From positions 1 through 17,364 of the forward strand of contig DASPTT010000014.1 of the NCBI GenBank assembly GCA_035623275.1: a DNA stretch of 17,364 nucleotides, written 5' to 3'. This document shows positions 1 to 6,350 of this stretch, in pieces (position 1 is the first letter of the stretch; every line of letters starts with the position of its first letter). Under the pieces are notes generated by a model. It saw nothing but the letters and a program-made list of their open reading frames with translations, had not been told where the DNA came from and did no database searches. This stretch comes from DASPTT01 sp035623275. GTDB taxonomy: Bacteria > Actinomycetota > Acidimicrobiia > Acidimicrobiales > UBA8190. Made by a program: the position numbers and the translations under genes.

Positions 1-162
1 CAACGGCCAGGCCGACAGGGCGGGACGCTCGGGCTGCCCGAGGGGCCAGAGGTGGTCGAAGACGAACACCCCGTGGAGGCCGAGGGCCTCGGCCCGGATG
101 GCCCCGACGACTGCGGCAGCGGCATCGTCGCGAAACGACGGCAGGGTGACCCCGACGCGCAT
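1..162 (-). CDS. Luciferase-like (LLM class) F420-dependent oxidoreductase, N-terminal fragment
   Basis: Only the first 54 codons lie in the window; the gene runs off the left edge. The N-terminus begins MRVGVTLPSF, followed by an Ala-rich helix (AIRAEALGLHG) and then VFVFDHLWPLGQ. This is the first beta strand, helix and FDH motif of the luciferase-like TIM barrel, in the form common in actinobacterial coenzyme-F420-dependent oxidoreductases. In that family F420 or FMN carries hydride to a small substrate in the cytosol; the substrate cannot be read from this fragment. The ATG at 160-162 lies 5 nt after the stop of the ROK kinase gene, so it is probably the last visible gene of a minus-strand operon. 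F420 rather than FMN use is inferred from the family, because the cofactor-specific residues lie outside the window. Confidence 0.8.
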   Translation of the reverse strand, partial: MRVGVTLPSFRDDAAAAVVGAIRAEALGLHGVFVFDHLWPLGQPERPALSAWPL

Positions 163-167
163 GTGCG

Positions 168-1208
168 TCAGCGCCCGCCGGCGTGGTGCCGGCTCTCGCC
201 GCGCGCGGCGAGCGCGGCGCCGATGGCCCCGGCTCGCTCGCCGAGCTCCGCAGGCCGGATCTCGATCTCCGGCCGGTACTCCCGGTCGACGAGCAAGGAC
301 GCGAAGGCCCGGCGCGCCGGCCCCAGCACGAGCTCGAGGTGCTCCGAGAGCCCGCCCCCGAGGACGAACGCGGCCGGGTCGAGCACGGCCGCCAGGTTGG
401 CCAGACCGAGGGCCAGCCACCAACCGAGGTCGTCGAGCACGGCCCCGGCCTCGGGGTCCCCGGCGGCCGCCGCGGCGGTGACGTGCTCGCCGCGCACCGC
501 CTCGGGGTCGCCGCCCGCGGCGCGCACCACGGCGTCGAGCCGTCCCGCATGGGCGGCGTCGCGCGCCAGGCGCCCGAGGCCGCTGCCCGACGCATAGCGC
601 TCCCAGCAGCCGCGCTTGCCACACGGGCACAGCGGGCCGGACGGGTCCACCACCATGTGGCCGATCTCGGCCGCGAAGCCGTTGGCCCCTCGCACCACGC
701 GTCCGCCGGCGACCACCCCGCCCCCGATGCCGGTGCCGAGCGTGACCATGACCATGTCCGACAGGTCGCGCGCCGCGCCGAGGAGCCACTCGGCCAGCGC
801 CGCGCAGGTGGCGTCGTTGTCGACCACCACGCGCGCACCCCCGAGGCGGCGGGCCAGCTGCTCCCCGACCGGTACGCCCGCCCCGGCCGGGAGGTTCGGG
901 GCGAAGCGCAGCACGCCGTGGTCGTCCACCAGGCCGGGCAGGCCCACGCCCACCACGTCCAGCCCCACGGTGCCGGCGGGCAAGGCCTGGGCCAGGCGCC
1001 CGGCGACCTCCGCCAGCGTCTCGACCAGCGCGCCGGGGACGTCTTCTTCGGCACGCTGACGGGCGTGGCGCCCGGGGGCGGCAACCTTCACCTCGGCCAC
1101 CACCGCGTCCGACGCGCCGTCCAGCGCCACCCCGAGCACCTTGGTGCCGCCGACGTCGATGCCCAGGGTGACCCCGGCCGCCGAGGCCGCGAGGCCCGAC
1201 GCGCTCAC
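168..1208 (-). CDS. ROK family sugar kinase, probable glucokinase
   Basis: The protein is 346 aa, near the usual length for ROK glucokinases, which phosphorylate glucose with ATP or polyphosphate in the cytosol. The N-terminal phosphate loop is DVGGTK (18-23). VDNDA (129-133) holds the likely catalytic Asp132. GTGIGGG (158-164) is the second phosphate motif. EIGH (181-184) followed by CPCGKRGCWE (194-203) is the ROK signature with the His and three-Cys zinc site. I chose the GTG start at 1206-1208 because it overlaps the SRPBCC stop by four bases (GTGA) and puts the first strand right at the N-terminus. The same frame stays open far upstream, but that part is antisense to nothing sensible and is just high-GC read-through across the SRPBCC and glycosyltransferase genes. 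Glucose as substrate is a family inference; N-acetylmannosamine or another hexose is possible. Confidence 0.9.
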   Translation of the reverse strand: MSASGLAASAAGVTLGIDVGGTKVLGVALDGASDAVVAEVKVAAPGRHARQRAEEDVPGALVETLAEVAGRLAQALPAGTVGLDVVGVGLPGLVDDHGVLRFAPNLPAGAGVPVGEQLARRLGGARVVVDNDATCAALAEWLLGAARDLSDMVMVTLGTGIGGGVVAGGRVVRGANGFAAEIGHMVVDPSGPLCPCGKRGCWERYASGSGLGRLARDAAHAGRLDAVVRAAGGDPEAVRGEHVTAAAAAGDPEAGAVLDDLGWWLALGLANLAAVLDPAAFVLGGGLSEHLELVLGPARRAFASLLVDREYRPEIEIRPAELGERAGAIGAALAARGESRHHAGGR

Positions 1209-1654
1209 GTCGTCAGCGACGACTCGACCCGCGCTCGCAACTCCTCCAGGGCGGTGTGTATGATCCGGCTCTGGGCGCGCCGCTTGATGAACCCGGGCAA
1301 CGGCACGCGCAGCTCGACTTCCAGGGTGTAGGTGACCTGGGTGGTGCCCTCCCCCACCTTCTCGAAGGTGTAGGCGCCGTCGAGCTTGGAGGTCAGGTCG
1401 CCGGCCGTCTGCCTCCAGGCCAGCGTGCGGGGCGCGCCGGCATAGTCGTACTCGAGCGTGTAGCTGGTGCTCCTCCCGAAGGCGCCGGCGCGAAAGGTCA
1501 CCGACAGGGGGCGGCCTTCTCCGTCGCGGCTGTCGACGGTGACCTCCTTGATGTCCGCCGCCCATTCCGGATAGCGGTCGAGGTCGCTCACCACCGCGAA
1601 GCACTGGTCGGGCGACGCCGCCACGACCATCCGCTCCGTGGCCAGTTCCGCCAC
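1205..1654 (-). CDS. SRPBCC family protein (polyketide cyclase/dehydrase fold), TB16.3-like
   Basis: A 149-aa protein that fills one SRPBCC (START-like) lipid-binding fold. Visible family features are the opening strand ATERMVVAASP, the motif DLDRYPEWAADIKEV, and the C-terminal segment VPLPGFIKRRAQSRIIHTALEELRARVE, which forms the long closing helix. From memory this resembles Mycobacterium tuberculosis Rv2185c (TB16.3), including the spacing of YP-W and of the basic KR stretch. Proteins of this group bind hydrophobic ligands; no catalytic residues can be assigned. The GTG at 1652-1654 is chosen because a strong ribosome site (GAGGAGG, 1661-1667) lies 6 nt upstream. A longer frame from an ATG at 1685-1687 would bury that site. 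The stop overlaps the ROK start by four bases, so the two are translationally coupled. Function unknown beyond ligand binding. Confidence 0.85.
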   Translation of the reverse strand: MAELATERMVVAASPDQCFAVVSDLDRYPEWAADIKEVTVDSRDGEGRPLSVTFRAGAFGRSTSYTLEYDYAGAPRTLAWRQTAGDLTSKLDGAYTFEKVGEGTTQVTYTLEVELRVPLPGFIKRRAQSRIIHTALEELRARVESSLTT

Positions 1655-1716
1655 CGCATTCCTCCTCGTCCGCCCCGCAGGGGCCATCTCTCCGGGTAGG
1701 TGGTCCCCGGGCCTGA

Positions 1717-2856
1717 TCAGCCTTCCACGTCCGAAAGCGCGGCGGCCAGCCTACGTGCGAGGGCGTCGTAGCCGAAGGATTCGACCGCTCTGGCCCGGGC
1801 CGCGGCACCCATGGCGCGACGCTCCTCGTCGTCCGACAGCAGCCGGCGCATGACCGTGGCCAGCGCGCCGGGGTCCCGCGGGTCGTCCACCACCACACCG
1901 GTGACCCCGTCGGCCACCGCCTCCGCTGCGCCGCCGCTGCGCCCCGCCACCTGCGCGACGCCCGCAGCTGCCGCCTCGAGGAACACGATGCCGAAACCCT
2001 CCTGCTCCAGTCCCAGCCACCGGTTGCGGCAGGCCATCACGAACAGGTCGGCCGCGCCGTAGAGCGCGGGCAGCCGGTCGTCGTCGACCCGGCCCAGCAG
2101 GCGCACCGGCGCGTGTCGCGCCGCGATGCGTGCCGCCAGGCGGGCTCGGTCGCGACCCCAGCCCCCGATGGCGACGGTGAGGCCCGGGAACGACGGGGCC
2201 AGGGCGGCGGCCGCGTCGACGAGCACGTCCATCCCCTTGCGGGGGACGAGCCGGCTCACGCTCACCACCAGCGGCCCGGTGACGGGCAGGCCGAACCCGG
2301 TGCGCGCCTCATCGCGGGCCGCGGGCGACAGCGGCCGGAAGCGCTCGGGGTCCACACCGGGAGGGGTCTCGACGACCGGCGGCATGTCCCGACCCGCGGC
2401 GCGCCGGGCCTCGGCGGCCGGGTACCCACCGGCGCAGACGGCCAGGGTGGCGCCGCGCAGGACGTGGGCCAGCGCACGGCGCGCCAGCGGGAGCCGCCCG
2501 GGGACGGTGACCTCCGCGCCGTGGAGGACGACGCCGTAGGGATGCGCCAGATGCGGTCCGAGGAGGCCGAGCGGCAGGGCGGGGTCGAGGAGCACCAGCG
2601 ACGCCCCGACGTCGCGCGCCAGCGCGTCGATCCGCCGGGCGAGCCCGGGCGAGGGGACGAGCACCGGGGCACGGACCCGCTCGATCCGGATGCCCGCGGC
2701 ACGCTGGCGGGCGTCGAAGTCCCCGGCACCGGGGTCCGACGACGCGGTGAGCACGGCGAACGACCGCGGGTCGAGCCGGCGCCACAGCTCCCAGAGATAG
2801 GCCTGGATACCCCCCACCTTGGGGGGGAAATCGTTGGTGACCAGGAGGTGGCTCAC
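1717..2856 (-). CDS. GT4-family glycosyltransferase, PimB'-like (phosphatidylinositol mannosyltransferase type)
   Basis: This 379-aa protein has a GT-B two-domain fold. The N-terminal domain opens with LLVTNDFPPKVGGIQAYL (4-21), the glycine-rich acceptor loop, and has HGAE at 112-115. The C-terminal donor domain has SRLVPRKG (201-208), with the Arg and Lys that hold the nucleotide-sugar phosphates, and an EX7E motif (Glu286, Glu294) in EGFGIVFLE. These features and the segment before the EX7E motif closely match PimB' (Rv2188c), which adds the second mannose to phosphatidylinositol mannoside from GDP-mannose at the inner membrane face. The neighbouring SRPBCC gene also matches the Rv2185c region. 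The GTG at 2854-2856 gives an N-terminus aligned to PimB'. I see no clear Shine-Dalgarno. A different acceptor, or another GT4 mannosyl or glucosyl transferase, cannot be excluded. Confidence 0.85.
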   Translation of the reverse strand: MSHLLVTNDFPPKVGGIQAYLWELWRRLDPRSFAVLTASSDPGAGDFDARQRAAGIRIERVRAPVLVPSPGLARRIDALARDVGASLVLLDPALPLGLLGPHLAHPYGVVLHGAEVTVPGRLPLARRALAHVLRGATLAVCAGGYPAAEARRAAGRDMPPVVETPPGVDPERFRPLSPAARDEARTGFGLPVTGPLVVSVSRLVPRKGMDVLVDAAAALAPSFPGLTVAIGGWGRDRARLAARIAARHAPVRLLGRVDDDRLPALYGAADLFVMACRNRWLGLEQEGFGIVFLEAAAAGVAQVAGRSGGAAEAVADGVTGVVVDDPRDPGALATVMRRLLSDDEERRAMGAAARARAVESFGYDALARRLAAALSDVEG

Positions 2857-2945
2857 GGTCGTGGCGCCGAGCCGTCCATGGGCTCATCGTGGCATGCCCT
2901 GTCTCGGGGCCGCAGCAGGGCCTCGGCGGCGCACCCCGAGCAGGG

Positions 2946-3161
2946 TCAGCCGCCGAGCGCCGACGCGCAACCCGTGTGGCGGATGCGCGGGACGAGACCC
3001 GCTCTCGACAGGGAGCGCAGGGCGCGCGCCTCGTCGGCGTCGAGGACGACCGCGTCGTCGGGCTCGCGGCCGAGGACGAAGGTCACGAGGCAGTCCCCGC
3101 ACGCGTCGGTCCCCTGCAGCGCGCAGTCCGCACAGTCGATGGCGATGGTGGTCCCCGTCAT
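2946..3161 (-). CDS. Small four-cysteine protein of unknown function
   Basis: A 71-aa acidic protein starting MTGTTIAIDC. Four cysteines form CxxC-x7-CxxC (C10, C13, C21, C24), followed by LVTFVLG and a helical second half ending RIRHTGCASALGG with H62 and C65. The pattern fits a zinc finger or small Fe-S site; the extra His and Cys near the C-terminus could be further ligands. I recall similar short proteins in actinobacteria but know no function. The ATG at 3159-3161 follows a GGGGGG run a few bases upstream. It lies 59 bp downstream of the zinc-ribbon gene on the same strand and 89 bp before the glycosyltransferase, so all may be co-transcribed. That it is a real gene is supported by the cysteine spacing and the compact, frame-consistent composition. 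Confidence 0.7.
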   Translation of the reverse strand: MTGTTIAIDCADCALQGTDACGDCLVTFVLGREPDDAVVLDADEARALRSLSRAGLVPRIRHTGCASALGG

Positions 3162-3220
3162 GACGGCCCCCCGGGTCGGCTCCGGCATCGACCACAGCAT
3201 GCCGGCGGGGTGTGACAGCC

Positions 3221-3439
3221 CTACGCGTCCTCGACCGACGCCAGGGTCTCCACGGCTCCGCCGTGACCGCACCAGCGGCAGCTCACGGCCACGACCTCCT
3301 CGGCCAGCACGGTCTCGTCCTCCACGGTCAGCTCGCCGCCCACGCTGTAGTGGAAGAAGGCCTTGGTGCGCCGGTCCAAGGTGACGTCGAAACGTGTCAG
3401 GTTGCCGCAGGCGGTGCAACGGAAGCGGGGGACGCTCAC
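3221..3439 (-). CDS. Small zinc-ribbon protein of unknown function
   Basis: A 72-aa protein whose ends carry CTAC (C8, C11) and CRWC (C54, C57), the two knuckles of a zinc ribbon. Between them is a conserved-looking stretch, FDVTLDRRTKAFFHYSVGGELTVEDE, predicted as beta strands. No enzymatic residues are visible; small zinc ribbons like this often bind nucleic acid or a protein partner, but nothing here shows which. The GTG at 3437-3439 is preferred because a TATCGT box ends 7 nt before it, suggesting a leaderless transcript, and no Shine-Dalgarno is present. It is the first gene of the minus-strand cluster and is divergent from the RAM-domain gene across only 47 bp. Confidence 0.75.
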   Translation of the reverse strand: MSVPRFRCTACGNLTRFDVTLDRRTKAFFHYSVGGELTVEDETVLAEEVVAVSCRWCGHGGAVETLASVEDA

Positions 3440-3486
3440 GGCGGGAACGATACCGGCGGCGGCAGGCGGCGGCGTAGGCTCGCCTC
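3440..3486. promoter_or_regulatory. Compact divergent promoter region with two TAnnnT boxes
   Basis: The 47-bp gap between two divergent GTG starts holds one -10-like box for each. On the minus strand TATCGT (3452-3447) is followed by 7 nt and the GTG at 3439. On the plus strand TAGGCT (3475-3480) is followed by 6 nt and the GTG at 3487. Such spacing places the transcription start at or next to the start codon. No -35 consensus is obvious. This is a motif-based prediction. Confidence 0.55.
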
Positions 3487-3768
3487 GTGCTCCACGCCTT
3501 CGTCCTGATCGACGCCGAGCCCGCCCGCATCGCTGCGCTGGCCGAGGAGCTGGCGGCCACCGAGGGCGTGGCCGAGGCCTACTCGGTCGCCGGCGGCGTG
3601 GCCGACCTGGTGGCCATCGTGCGGGTGGCGCACCACGACGAGCTCGCCGAGGTGGTGACGACCCGGATCGATCCGATGGCGGGGGTCCGGTCGACGACCA
3701 CCCTGGTGGCGTTCCAGGCCTTCAGCCGCCACGACCTGGAGGCGCTCTGGGACATCGGGCCGGCATAG
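3487..3768 (+). CDS. Stand-alone Lrp/AsnC effector-binding (RAM) domain protein
   Basis: A 93-aa protein consisting only of the RAM (AsnC_trans_reg) domain, without the DNA-binding helix-turn-helix of full Lrp/AsnC regulators. It shows the alpha-beta pattern MLHAFVLIDAEP..AALAEELAATEGVAEAYSVAGGVADLVAIVRV, then DELAEVVTTRIDPMAGVRSTTTLVAFQAFSRHDLEALW. The GG-AD turn followed by LVAIVRV is the usual ligand-binding element. Such single-domain proteins form dimers or higher oligomers that bind amino acids; some partner with full Lrp regulators or enzymes. The GTG at 3487 has a TAGGCT box 6 nt upstream and no Shine-Dalgarno. It is convergent with trpD. A link to amino-acid sensing for tryptophan is possible from position alone but not shown. 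Confidence 0.87.
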   Translation: MLHAFVLIDAEPARIAALAEELAATEGVAEAYSVAGGVADLVAIVRVAHHDELAEVVTTRIDPMAGVRSTTTLVAFQAFSRHDLEALWDIGPA

Positions 3769-3780
3769 GATCGCCCTGAG

Positions 3781-3799
3781 GGCCCCCTTCCCGGGGGCC
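3781..3799 (+). terminator. Hairpin after the RAM-domain gene
   Basis: A perfect 7-bp inverted repeat, GGCCCCC (3781-3787) and GGGGGCC (3793-3799), with loop TTCCC. It starts 13 bp after the stop of the RAM-domain gene. There is no T-run, as is common for actinobacterial terminator hairpins, so termination is likely but not certain. Confidence 0.5.
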
Positions 3800-3809
3800 G
3801 GACGCGACA

Positions 3810-3850
3810 CGACCCAGCGGCCGCTGGCTTGCGCCGGGCTCGCTGGATCG
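3810..3850. terminator. Larger imperfect stem-loop with a nested 14-bp palindrome
   Basis: CGACCCAGCG (3810-3819) pairs with CGCTGGATCG (3841-3850) in nine of ten positions. Nested and competing with it is the perfect palindrome CCAGCGGCCGCTGG (3814-3827), which contains a NotI site. It lies between convergent genes and could act as a bidirectional terminator. Structure is seen in the sequence; the role is inferred. Confidence 0.35.
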
Positions 3851-3953
3851 TGGTCAGCGGGGGCGGGGGGTGGGCCCTTGCCACAGAGAACGGCGCTCCC
3901 CTCGTTACCTGGCGGTCAAACACGAGATTCCTGGCCAGGGGGCGACGACCGCC

Positions 3954-3988
3954 CGCAGGCCGCAGGCCGCAGGCCGCAGGCCGCAGGC
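3954..3988. repeat. Five tandem copies of a 7-bp unit
   Basis: CGCAGGC is repeated five times without a mismatch, ending 16 bp before the trpD stop codon in the convergent intergenic region 3769-4004. The remaining intergenic sequence (3851-3953) shows no gene or site that I can support. The period of seven rules out a coding constraint; copy number may vary between strains. Confidence 0.9.
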
Positions 3989-4004
3989 CCGGCGCCCCCC
4001 GGGG

Positions 4005-5078
4005 TCACTCGCCCGCCTTGGCCTCCTGGGAGGCGGCGACGAGCCCATCGAGCACACCGCGGGCGCGGCCTTCGTCGATCGACGCCGCCGCCCGCGCCAC
4101 CCCCTCGGCCAGGTCGGCGGCCACGCCGGCAACGACCAGGCCGGCCCCGGCGTTGAGGACGACGATGTCGCGGTGAGGGCCAGGTGCGCCGTCGAGGACG
4201 CGTCGCACCGCGTCGGCGTTGGTGGCGGCGTCACCGCCGAGCAGGTCGGCGGCACCGGCCCGGGGGAGGCCCAGGGACTCGGCGTCGACCGTGAGGCGCC
4301 GAACCGTGGACTGCGCGTCGGCGTCCACCTCGTAGACCGTGGAGGTCCCGGTGGTGGTCAGCTCGTCGAGCCCGTCGTCCCCGTGGACGACCCACGCCCG
4401 CCGGCAGCCGTTGGCCACGAGCACGCCCACCATCTTCTCGGCCATGGCCGGGTCGCCGACGCCGACGACCTGGTGGCGTGCCCGCGCGGGGTTGGCCAGT
4501 GGGCCGAGGAAGTTGAAGACGGTGGCCACGCCCAGCTCACGCCGTACCGGGATCACGAAGCGCATCGCCGGGTGGAAGCGCGGCGCGAAGCAGAAGCCCA
4601 TCCCGACCTGCTCGACACAGCGGGCCACGCCCGCGGGCCCGAGGTCGAAGGCCACGCCGAGCGCCTCCAGGACGTCGGCCGACCCCGCGCGCGACGACGC
4701 CGCCCGTCCTCCGTGCTTGCACACGCGCGCGCCGGCGCCGGCCACGACGAAGGCCGCCGCGGTGGAGACGTTGATCGAGCCGCTGCGATCGCCCCCCGTC
4801 CCGCAGGTGTCGACCAGGTCGCCGGGGATGGACAGCGGCTCGGCTCGTGCCAGCATGGCGCGCACCAGTCCGGCCATCTCCTCGACGGTCTCGCCCTTTG
4901 TCCGCAGGGCGGCGACGAACGCCGCGATCTGGGCGTCGGTGGTGTCCCCCGCCAGCACCTGGTCCAGCGCGCAGGCGGCCTCGGCGGCGTCGAGGTCCTC
5001 GCCCGCCATCAGCCGGCCCAGGATGCCGGGCCAGCCACCGATGTCCTGAAAGGTCACCGGCCGGTCGTCGGCACGCAC
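4005..5078 (-). CDS. trpD: Anthranilate phosphoribosyltransferase
   Basis: The 357-aa protein transfers phosphoribose from PRPP to anthranilate, the second step of the tryptophan branch in the cytosol. Family motifs are in order: an N-terminal helical domain (to about 80), DTCGTGGD (90-97) for PRPP binding, SINVST (101-106), KHGGRAASSRAGSADVLEALG (from 121), then FAPRFHPAMR, NFLGPLANPA and HGDDGLDELT. Length is normal for the family. The usual KHGN is KHGG here (Gly124). The GTG at 5076-5078 is one base after the acyl-CoA dehydrogenase stop, implying coupled translation; GTGs a few codons further in are alternatives. No other trp gene is visible. A trpD separated from the other trp genes is also what I recall for the mycobacterial Rv2192c locus. 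Confidence 0.96.
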   Translation of the reverse strand: MRADDRPVTFQDIGGWPGILGRLMAGEDLDAAEAACALDQVLAGDTTDAQIAAFVAALRTKGETVEEMAGLVRAMLARAEPLSIPGDLVDTCGTGGDRSGSINVSTAAAFVVAGAGARVCKHGGRAASSRAGSADVLEALGVAFDLGPAGVARCVEQVGMGFCFAPRFHPAMRFVIPVRRELGVATVFNFLGPLANPARARHQVVGVGDPAMAEKMVGVLVANGCRRAWVVHGDDGLDELTTTGTSTVYEVDADAQSTVRRLTVDAESLGLPRAGAADLLGGDAATNADAVRRVLDGAPGPHRDIVVLNAGAGLVVAGVAADLAEGVARAAASIDEGRARGVLDGLVAASQEAKAGE

Positions 5079-5079
5079 G

Positions 5080-6255
5080 TCAGTCCCACCACAGGTCGTG
5101 GTCCAGCACACCGCGGGCGATGAGACCGAGCTGGACCTGGCTGGTGCCCTCCACGATGGTGAGCTGCTTGGCGTCGCGGTACCACTGCTCGGTGGGGTGG
5201 TCCTCCATGTACCCCGCAGCGCCGAGCAACTGGACCGCCAGCCCCGAGGCCCGCACCGCGAGCTCGGTGGCGTGGTACTTCGCCGCCGAGAGCATCGGGA
5301 CCCATTCCTTGGTGAACTTGCCCTGGTCCGCCAGCCACGCGGCCCTGTAGGTCAGCAGGCGGCCCGCCTCGATGTCGACCGCGCACTTGGCGATCTCCCA
5401 CTGGATCCCCTGGAAGTCGGCGATCGTCCGCCCGAAGGCGGCCCGCTCGCGCGCGTACTCGGTGGCGTACATCAGCGCCCCCTCGGCGAGCCCGATGCCC
5501 CGCGCCGCCACCACAGGTCGCATCGAGTTCAGGCCGAGCATGGCGAGGCGGAACCCGCCGACCTCGCCGATGACGTTCTCGGGCGGCACGCGCACGTCGC
5601 GCAGCAGGAGCTCCCCGGTGTCCACCCCGCGCACGCCCATCTTGTGGTCGGTGCGGCCGACCTCCACACCGGGCCACGACCGCTCGACGACGAAGGCCGT
5701 CACCGAGTCGTGCGCGCGGCTCGAGGGATCGGCCGTCTTGGCGAAGACGGTGTACCAGTCCGCCTCGCGGACACCCGACATCCAGCACTTGGTCCCCGAG
5801 AGCACCCAGCCGCCGGAGACGTCGGGGTCGGGCACGGCCCGGGCACGCATGCCCATGACGTCGCTGCCGGCCTGGGGTTCCGACAACCCGAACGCCCCAC
5901 GGTGCTCGCCGGAGGCCACACCAGGCAGATAACGCGCCTTTTGGTCCTCGGAGCCCGCGATCATGACCGGCCCGGTCGGCAGGCGGGTGAGCAGGAGCAT
6001 GAGCGCGGCGGTGTTGGAGTACTTGGCCACCTCTTCGATGGCGAGCGAGAGCCCGAGGATGCCCGCGCCAGAGCCGCCGTACTCCTCGGGGATGCACAGA
6101 CCCAGGAGACCGGCGTCGCGGAACACGCCGAAGAGGTCCTCGGGGTAGGCGCCGGTCTTGTCGACCTCGCGCGCCCGGGGCATGACCTTCTCCCGGGCGA
6201 TCTTGCGCACGGTCGCCTGCAATTCCGCGTGCTCGGGCGAGAGGTCGAAATCCAT
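5080..6255 (-). CDS. Acyl-CoA dehydrogenase
   Basis: A full-length 391-aa FAD acyl-CoA dehydrogenase, which oxidises an acyl-CoA to the trans-2-enoyl-CoA and passes electrons to ETF. The N-terminal helical domain starts MDFDLSPEHAEL. GLSEPQAGSD matches the first family signature, with the beta domain following (GTKCWMSG, AFVVER, KMGVRGVDTGELLLRDVRVP). The C-terminal domain has RAAFGRTIADFQGIQWEIA and QLLGAAGYMEDHPTEQWYRDAKQ. The catalytic base is probably Glu369 in IVEGTSQVQ, the position used by short- and medium-chain enzymes. Chain length or branched-chain preference cannot be told. The ATG at 6253-6255 is preceded by TAGCCT and a 6-nt spacer, suggesting a leaderless mRNA. The gene leads a two-gene unit with trpD and is divergent from the ABC exporter. 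Confidence 0.95.
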   Translation of the reverse strand: MDFDLSPEHAELQATVRKIAREKVMPRAREVDKTGAYPEDLFGVFRDAGLLGLCIPEEYGGSGAGILGLSLAIEEVAKYSNTAALMLLLTRLPTGPVMIAGSEDQKARYLPGVASGEHRGAFGLSEPQAGSDVMGMRARAVPDPDVSGGWVLSGTKCWMSGVREADWYTVFAKTADPSSRAHDSVTAFVVERSWPGVEVGRTDHKMGVRGVDTGELLLRDVRVPPENVIGEVGGFRLAMLGLNSMRPVVAARGIGLAEGALMYATEYARERAAFGRTIADFQGIQWEIAKCAVDIEAGRLLTYRAAWLADQGKFTKEWVPMLSAAKYHATELAVRASGLAVQLLGAAGYMEDHPTEQWYRDAKQLTIVEGTSQVQLGLIARGVLDHDLWWD

Positions 6256-6261
6256 GCGGGG

Positions 6262-6267
6262 AGGCTA
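6262..6267 (-). promoter_or_regulatory. -10-like box of the acyl-CoA dehydrogenase/trpD unit
   Basis: On the minus strand TAGCCT is followed by CCCCGC and then the ATG at 6255. The 6-nt spacing fits a leaderless transcript beginning at the start codon. No Shine-Dalgarno-like sequence is present. Confidence 0.5.
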
Positions 6268-6336
6268 TCCGAGCGCGGGCCGAGCGCCGGCCGAACGTCG
6301 GCCGCGGGACGCGGGCTCGTGGCGTCAGCCTGCCGG

Positions 6337-6342
6337 TAGTGT
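6337..6342 (+). promoter_or_regulatory. -10-like box of the ABC exporter operon
   Basis: TAGTGT is followed by eight bases and the ATG at 6351. GGGAG at 6344-6348 is only 2 nt from the ATG, too close for normal ribosome pairing, so a leaderless start fits better. A GTG at 6339 in the same frame falls inside the box. Confidence 0.45.
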
Positions 6343-6350
6343 CGGGAGCC

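Noticed and set aside
1209..1898. Long open frame extending the ROK kinase N-terminally by about 230 codons
   Set aside because: It overlaps the SRPBCC and glycosyltransferase genes in another frame, has no kinase features, and the GTGA overlap at 1205-1208 gives a normal start. High GC leaves such frames open by chance.
3954..3988. Tandem repeats considered as a CRISPR array
   Set aside because: The 7-bp units are contiguous without spacers and no cas gene is nearby.
6339..6350. GTG 6339 as the start of the ABC ATPase
   Set aside because: It lies inside the TAGTGT box and would add four residues without any gain; ATG 6351 fits better, though this is not proved.
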